DNA from: JAWUVP01 sp034112285
GTDB taxonomy: Bacteria; Pseudomonadota; Gammaproteobacteria; JABDGN01
Direction of reading: 5' to 3'
Assembly (NCBI GenBank): GCA_034112285.1
Contig: JAWUVP010000029.1
Span: 1 to 52,406 of the forward strand
Length of the DNA stretch: 52,406 nt
The notes under the pieces were generated by a model. That model made no database searches, was not told where the DNA came from, and saw only the letters and a program-made list of their open reading frames with translations. Position numbers and translations under genes: made by a program. Position 1 is the first letter of the stretch. Every line of letters begins with the position of its first letter. Positions 51,581-52,406 of the stretch are shown piece by piece.

Positions 51581-51608
51581 GGGTGCCTTATTGGCGCCCT
51601 TTTTTTTG
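51581..51608 (+). terminator. nrdAB terminator
   Basis: GGGTGCC (51581-51587) pairs with GGCGCCC (51593-51599), allowing one G-U pair, and is followed by a run of eight or nine Ts. Confidence 0.85.
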
Positions 51609-51684
51609 CTTTAAATTTAATGAATAATTTAAGCCACCCTACAATACAGCAATAATTGCGCAACAAACACCCGGCATACTTCTC

Positions 51685-51845
51685 TATACCCGTCGCCATT
51701 CAAGATGCGAGATTTATATCAAAAATATTTGTGCCAGGAGAAACCATTTTTAACGAGTAATATCTGGATATTGCGAGTGAAAAATTGTTTTTCCTGGTGC
51801 AAATATTGAAGATAGAAAATCGCAACTTGGATGGTGGCGGGTATA
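51685..51845. mobile_element. Palindromic MITE-like element, copy 2
   Basis: A 161-bp near-complete inverted repeat beginning TATACCCGTCGCCATTCAAG and ending with the matching reverse complement (GGTGGCGGGTATA). It shares with copy 1 (23908-24071) the TATAC(T/C)CG ends, TTTGTGCCAGG/CCTGGTGCAAA inner arms and the GAGTAATAT-ATATTGCGAG centre. No coding capacity. Confidence 0.82.
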
Positions 51846-51873
51846 GGTCGAACAATACTAACTGGAGAAACAC

Positions 51874-52406
51874 ATGGCTTATAATCAAAACTACATCCCT
51901 CAAATCGATATGCAAGCCGCACAAGGTGCTTGGCAAGAAAACCCTGAGCAATGGCGCCTGCACTTAGCCAATAAATATTTGAAAAAAGCAGGCAAAACAA
52001 TCGCCAAAAGTTTAGCCATCAATTCACCGCTAATGCCGCCGGCCCAATATTTGAATTGCCTGGCATTTATTCTACAGCCACACATATCAAGCGCTTAAAC
52101 TATTTAAAAGCGCATGCGAACCTATACCCCTGTCACTGTTCAATTGTAGACGGCACATCATTATGCACAGACATACTAACCTATGCCATCACCAAGAAAA
52201 AAGGCAAGCTTGGCCATAAAAGCCTAGGCGCTATTCCAGCAATCGGTACCTTAGAAACCGTGCGTGGCGCAGTTAAAAGCCTTTATAAACGCAGCAAAGG
52301 CACCAAGGGCGCAAATCGTGAACAAATGGCCCGCATCGTCGTCATGCGAGCCCGCAATGGCTGCCAACACAGCCAAGCCATCATTACTGAATTACTCGGA
52401 AGCTAT
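51874..52406 (+). pseudogene. Unrecognised gene with a frame change, cut by the window edge
   Basis: An ATG at 51874 with GGAG ahead opens a frame (MAYNQNYIPQIDMQAAQGAW at the start) that stops at 52098. A different frame then stays open from about 51973 to the window end and looks equally coding: GPIFELPGIYSTATHIKRLN, then LGHKSLGAIPAIGTLETVRG and MARIVVMRARNGCQHSQAII. That second frame has no start codon before 52324, so the two pieces probably belong to one gene split by a one-base change. A six-A run at 51982-51987 lies in the shared interval and would join the frames by a -1 shift. The product is soluble and basic; I do not recognise a family. Sequencing error is an alternative. Confidence 0.5.

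Noticed and set aside
51982..51987. Programmed -1 frameshift at the six-A run
   Set aside because: The zero-frame phase is AAA AAA GCA, not the A AAA AAG arrangement needed for efficient -1 slippage, and no stimulatory hairpin is obvious.

Overview
The window looks like chromosomal DNA of a Gram-negative gammaproteobacterium with moderate-to-low GC. Evidence includes the conserved block mutL-miaA-hfq-hflX-hflK-hflC-purA, mreBCD followed by yhdP, a tol-pal block, lpxH, hda, class Ia nrdAB and a classical porin. A large ankyrin-like protein, decayed genes (hipA, a small outer-membrane protein, a frameshifted gene at the right edge) and several families of intergenic palindromic repeats would fit a host-associated lineage such as the Legionellales. 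That placement is inference, not something the sequence proves.

Layout, left to right. 89-4188 (+): an RND efflux adaptor and pump. 4190-6319 (-): a large ankyrin-like protein. 6520-7319: an intact hipB-type repressor behind a promoter with three evenly spaced operators, next to a wrecked hipA. 7332-15939 (-): a lipoprotein, then purA-hflC-hflK-[tandem repeat]-hflX-hfq-miaA-mutL (listed by coordinate; transcription runs right to left from mutL). 16166-17422 (+): an MFS transporter. 17424-23828 (-): mreB, mreC, mreD and yhdP for cell shape and envelope lipid homeostasis. 24146-27565 (-): tolB, a small lipoprotein, pal, cpoB and queE. 27838-32778 (-): tolA, then an OmpA-like protein and an eight-module Ig-like secreted protein, which separate tolA from tolB. 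32872-33483 (+): an outer-membrane protein gene broken by a stop at codon 5. 33529-40511: yihY, a WrbA-like flavoprotein, hda, a DUF2066 protein, purM-purN, lpxH, miaE and an RRM protein. 40756-43161: terC, pyrC and rnt. 43448-46758: porin, peroxiredoxin plus monothiol glutaredoxin, and a divergent sodB. 47213-51553: an nrd control region with a DnaA box, a promoter and two NrdR-type palindromes, then a 39-codon leader ORF, nrdA and nrdB. 51874-end (+): a frameshifted, unrecognised gene that runs off the window.

Functional themes are envelope integrity (Tol-Pal, YhdP, MreBCD, LpxH, HflKC), nucleotide supply (PurA, PurM, PurN, PyrC, NrdAB), RNA metabolism (Hfq, MiaA, MiaE, RNase T, HflX, RRM protein) and oxidative stress (peroxiredoxin, glutaredoxin, SOD, WrbA).

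The most promising undescribed material is the two-gene OmpA-like plus Cys-paired Ig-repeat operon inside the tol-pal region. Its anchor protein shares an unusual cysteine-bearing C-terminal extension with the neighbouring Pal, and a small extra lipoprotein sits between tolB and pal. Other points of interest are the intact three-operator hipB module without its toxin, two copies of a fully palindromic MITE, and a dispersed REP-like family that has become a 154-bp tandem array inside the hflX-hflK junction. No tRNA, rRNA or CRISPR array was seen.
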